Positions 17,792 to 20,165 of a stretch of DNA of 20,165 bases are shown one piece after another. The stretch comes from a virus. Location: positions 1 to 20,165 of IMG/VR virus record IMGVR_UViG_3300000117_000371. One strand, 5' to 3'. The position numbers and the translations under genes are program-made. The number at the start of each line of letters is the position of its first letter. The first letter of the stretch is position 1. A model generated the notes under the pieces. That model did not search any database. It saw nothing but the letters and a program-made list of their open reading frames with translations, and was not told the DNA's origin.

Positions 17792-19309
17792 TCATACTGT
17801 TTTACCCACTAGTGCTAATACATTCATTTCCTGTAGGGATATAGAGCTACCGTTCACTTCTGTTTGTAGTCCCACAGAAACCACAGACCCGTTACCCGTA
17901 CAATTAAGAGACTTTCGGCTTATCAAATCGCCAAGCGTAAACTCAACAGCCGTGTACTCTGATACGCCATAAAATCCCGGCGTTGACGTGCCAACTCTAA
18001 AGCGTGACGTATTAGCCTGAATTGAAAAGTCGTACGTCCAACTCAGGATAATGTCTGCGTCGTTACCGCCAATGATTGTAGGCCGTATCTTTTTGAGCAG
18101 TTTTAGTTTCGACGGGTCACCAAACGTCAAACCCGGACTTGTGTACCGAAAAATGTAAGATGAGTTGTTGTCGTCAAACCCGTCGTAAGTACCGATGCCG
18201 TCCACAGTACCAATGTAAATGTCACCGTTGCGGTCTCTAGCAAAACTCTTGAAGTCAACACTAGGCCACTTAGTTACACGGAACGCTCCGTTTTCCAAAC
18301 GACCTCGTAAGTCAAAACAATATATAAGGTTACTGTCAGGCAGTCCTAGTAAGTAAAAATAGTTTTCAGGACTGTACACAGACGTAGCTGGACTAGTCTT
18401 AGCTTTTATCTTTGCAATCAAATCTTGTTTTACGTTACGGCTTGCGTCTGTTATAGGAAGAGATTTTTCTTGTATGACTCTTCCAAGGCTTCGTAAACCA
18501 TCATCGCTCAAGAACAACAAATCAACACCAATACTCTGTACTGTTTTTCTATCTATACAGCCTACACCTGATACAGTGTCGCTGATTGCCATGCTTGCAG
18601 GACTGCTGGCCCCTGAGTAAACAATAATACTATGTTCGCCAAACACAACAAGAAAACCGTTATGAGCTGCTAAAGCAACAATTTTGTCTGCGCCGTTAGG
18701 CCAAGCCTTTGCAACGTCAATAGATCCGCTAGAGCCGCCAGTAAACGCGTTGCCATCTAACAAATCAGACCAGTAAATAACTGTGTCATTGGTTGCGTTG
18801 CCAGCAATAAACAGCCTACCAAAAGCAGCAAGAACTTCATTTGCCTTAAACGTAGCGTTAGTTGCACCGCTATTAGCCACGGTAAATGTCCTAACGCCAG
18901 TGCTGTTATCATAAACGAGAGGATCAAAGCCCCTCTGGAAAAAGTAAGCCTTGTCGTTAAAGTTAACAATCTTCCAATCATTAGCGTTAATTGTGTAAGA
19001 GCCGGGCGTAGCATCTACTAACGTAGTAGTGCCGGTCATAATCTTGTTGTTGCCAGTGCTAAAGATAACCTCGTTACCAGCACTGTCGTAGAACTCGTGA
19101 ATATTGTGGATATAGTCAGTACCCAACACTGTCTTGTTGGTTGTTATAACGCTGTTGCCCTGACGAGCCGCCAATCGGCCCTGTCGGTCAATAATAGCGT
19201 TGTCTGCAACTTCAGCAAAAGACGTATCCTGAGCAAGAGGAGAATCTTCTGTATTGATTCCCTGAAACGCAGGAGCAACTAAATCAATGCTTCTTAAAGG
19301 CTGTGCCAT
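17792..19309 (-). CDS. Tail tubular protein B-like (nozzle) protein
   Basis: This protein of 505 residues is made mostly of short beta strands and loops, with repeated strand-turn units such as YIGTVDGIGTYDGFDD and AAFGRLFIAGN, fitting a beta-propeller-like nozzle. An N-terminal FQGINTEDSPLAQDTSFAEVADNAIIDRQGRLAARQG segment (15-51; quoted parts GINTEDSPLAQ and NAIIDRQGRLAARQG) is a pattern I associate with tail tubular protein B-type and stabilisation proteins of podoviruses. T7 gp12 is longer (794). It follows the tail tubular protein A gene by 8 bases, the T7 order gp11-gp12, which supports the call. There is no enzymatic domain. It would form the distal part of the short tail and carry fibres or spikes. 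Confidence 0.83.
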   Translation of the reverse strand: MAQPLRSIDLVAPAFQGINTEDSPLAQDTSFAEVADNAIIDRQGRLAARQGNSVITTNKTVLGTDYIHNIHEFYDSAGNEVIFSTGNNKIMTGTTTLVDATPGSYTINANDWKIVNFNDKAYFFQRGFDPLVYDNSTGVRTFTVANSGATNATFKANEVLAAFGRLFIAGNATNDTVIYWSDLLDGNAFTGGSSGSIDVAKAWPNGADKIVALAAHNGFLVVFGEHSIIVYSGASSPASMAISDTVSGVGCIDRKTVQSIGVDLLFLSDDGLRSLGRVIQEKSLPITDASRNVKQDLIAKIKAKTSPATSVYSPENYFYLLGLPDSNLIYCFDLRGRLENGAFRVTKWPSVDFKSFARDRNGDIYIGTVDGIGTYDGFDDNNSSYIFRYTSPGLTFGDPSKLKLLKKIRPTIIGGNDADIILSWTYDFSIQANTSRFRVGTSTPGFYGVSEYTAVEFTLGDLISRKSLNCTGNGSVVSVGLQTEVNGSSISLQEMNVLALVGKTV

Positions 19310-19317
19310 AATCTATC

Positions 19318-19965
19318 CTACGCTGTGTAGAAGATTGTCTCTTCTGGGTGCTTCTGAGCATCCAACGCAATAGCATCAGATAAGTATTTATCAGCCAGAG
19401 TAAAGTACTCAGGGGTAGACGTACCACCTGTTTCACCACGCTCACGAGCTAACAACGCAATCGCCATGTGAATCACGGGACTGCTAGGTATAGCCAACGT
19501 ATCTGCATCAGCACTCAGAGGTACGTTACGCAAAACTACTTTTACTTTTAACGAGTAAACGCCGTCAGGTTTAGGGTACACATCAATCTGTGTATCACCG
19601 TTAGCGTCTACGCCGTTATAAGTAAAGTACTTAGGCGCGCCTGAGACTGGGTTGTTTACAAAGAACTCGTTGTCAAACCACGCTTGTGTTTGGTACTGTA
19701 ACTCGCAGTTTGAAGTGTCGTTTATAATTCTAAAAACTTTACCTTCGTCACCGCTGCCTGTCAGTGAGTACGTGTAGTCGTCAGCAGCCGTCGTAATCGT
19801 TAGGGTGTTACGTAACGCTGACCAGTCCCACGCTGTCTCTACGAGATCCTTTGCGTCGTTTACAAAGTCACCGACCATCTTGCTGTACGTACTCTCAGAT
19901 ACGTTAGTTACTTCGTCTTCTCGTAAACGTCTGAGTACGTTGTTTACTAAATTTAAGTAAGTCAT
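19318..19965 (-). CDS. Tail tubular protein A-like (adaptor/gatekeeper) protein
   Basis: The protein of 215 residues is close to T7 gp11 (196). It starts with TYLNLVNNVLRRLREDEV (2-19) and continues with KMVGDFVNDAKDLVETAWDW (29-48), the typical opening helices of gp11/gp4-type head-tail adaptors, and then a beta-rich part. The end includes ALLARERGETGG and an ADKYLSDAIALDAQKHP helix, also family-like. It would sit on the portal and join it to the nozzle. The stop of the upstream gene overlaps its ATG by one base (TAATG), so it is probably coupled. Confidence 0.88.
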   Translation of the reverse strand: MTYLNLVNNVLRRLREDEVTNVSESTYSKMVGDFVNDAKDLVETAWDWSALRNTLTITTAADDYTYSLTGSGDEGKVFRIINDTSNCELQYQTQAWFDNEFFVNNPVSGAPKYFTYNGVDANGDTQIDVYPKPDGVYSLKVKVVLRNVPLSADADTLAIPSSPVIHMAIALLARERGETGGTSTPEYFTLADKYLSDAIALDAQKHPEETIFYTA

Positions 19966-20165
19966 TATGTCAACATACCTCGACTATTTGCTTGAATTAT
20001 TCCGGTAAGTTCTTGCATGTAGTCTTTTTGTTGGAAAGACAACGGTGTAAGTTGGTACGGCTGGTACGACAGTCCGGTCATAAAAGGTCTAAAATCAGGT
20101 ACTTTACTTCTAGCGTTTGCTAACATTCCATTACCACCTAAACCATTACCACCTAAACCATCACC
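19965..20165 (-). CDS. C-terminal end of an unidentified virion-module protein (runs off the window)
   Basis: The minus strand is open from the window edge to a TAA at 19965-19967, giving the last 66 residues of a protein. The visible part starts with Gly/Asn/Leu repeats (GLGGNGLGGNGM) and continues with PDFRPFMTGLSYQPYQLTPL and a helical end (QKDYMQELTGIIQANSRG). Its place upstream of tail tubular protein A, where capsid-module genes lie in T7-like genomes, suggests a small structural protein. It shows no recognisable family from this fragment. Confidence 0.75.
   Translation of the reverse strand, partial: GDGLGGNGLGGNGMLANARSKVPDFRPFMTGLSYQPYQLTPLSFQQKDYMQELTGIIQANSRGMLT

Overview
The window looks like a piece of a virulent, T7-like (podovirus-type) tailed phage genome, probably from an aquatic or marine bacterium. 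The host assignment is inference. It rests on a T7-type replication set (gp2.5-like SSB, fused primase-helicase, family A polymerase, T7 endonuclease I homologue), a B12-dependent class II ribonucleotide reductase, and a T7-type tail/internal virion protein series. I see no integrase, phage RNA polymerase, tRNA, CRISPR array or insertion sequence in the window.

Layout. (1) 1-1440, leftward: terminase small subunit, a small conserved lysis-cassette-type protein, an M15-family endolysin and the 5' part of the terminase large subunit, which runs off the left edge. (2) 1441-2120, no genes: a divergent regulatory region that looks like a replication origin. It holds a near-consensus sigma-70 promoter firing left, an AT-rich stretch, a G-quadruplex-type motif, four DnaA-box sequences in one orientation, a 10-bp tandem repeat, and inverted repeats around the likely rightward promoter area. 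(3) 2121-3375, rightward: a tight series of very small early genes, including a single-membrane-segment peptide, two zinc-ribbon-like proteins and a sigma-70 region 4-like HTH protein. (4) 3409-11952, rightward: SSB, primase-helicase, DNA polymerase, a run of four genes that all read as PD-(D/E)XK nucleases, a DUF3310 protein, small unknowns and NrdJ; a tiny possible lipoprotein gene ends this arm at 12049. (5) 12025-20165, leftward: the end of the virion module, read right to left as a partial glycine-rich protein, tail tubular protein A, tail tubular protein B, three internal/ejection proteins and a 60-aa unknown. The two arms converge around 12025-12049.

How it fits together. The rightward arm would take over the cell, make dNTPs and copy the DNA. 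The leftward arm would package DNA, build the tail and ejection apparatus and lyse the cell. If the genome is circular or circularly permuted, the leftward arm continues from position 1 through portal and capsid genes outside the window and re-enters at 20165. With no phage RNA polymerase visible, transcription probably relies on host RNA polymerase, consistent with the consensus promoter and the sigma-like protein. Genes are tightly packed, many with 4-base stop/start overlaps, and GTG or TTG starts are frequent.
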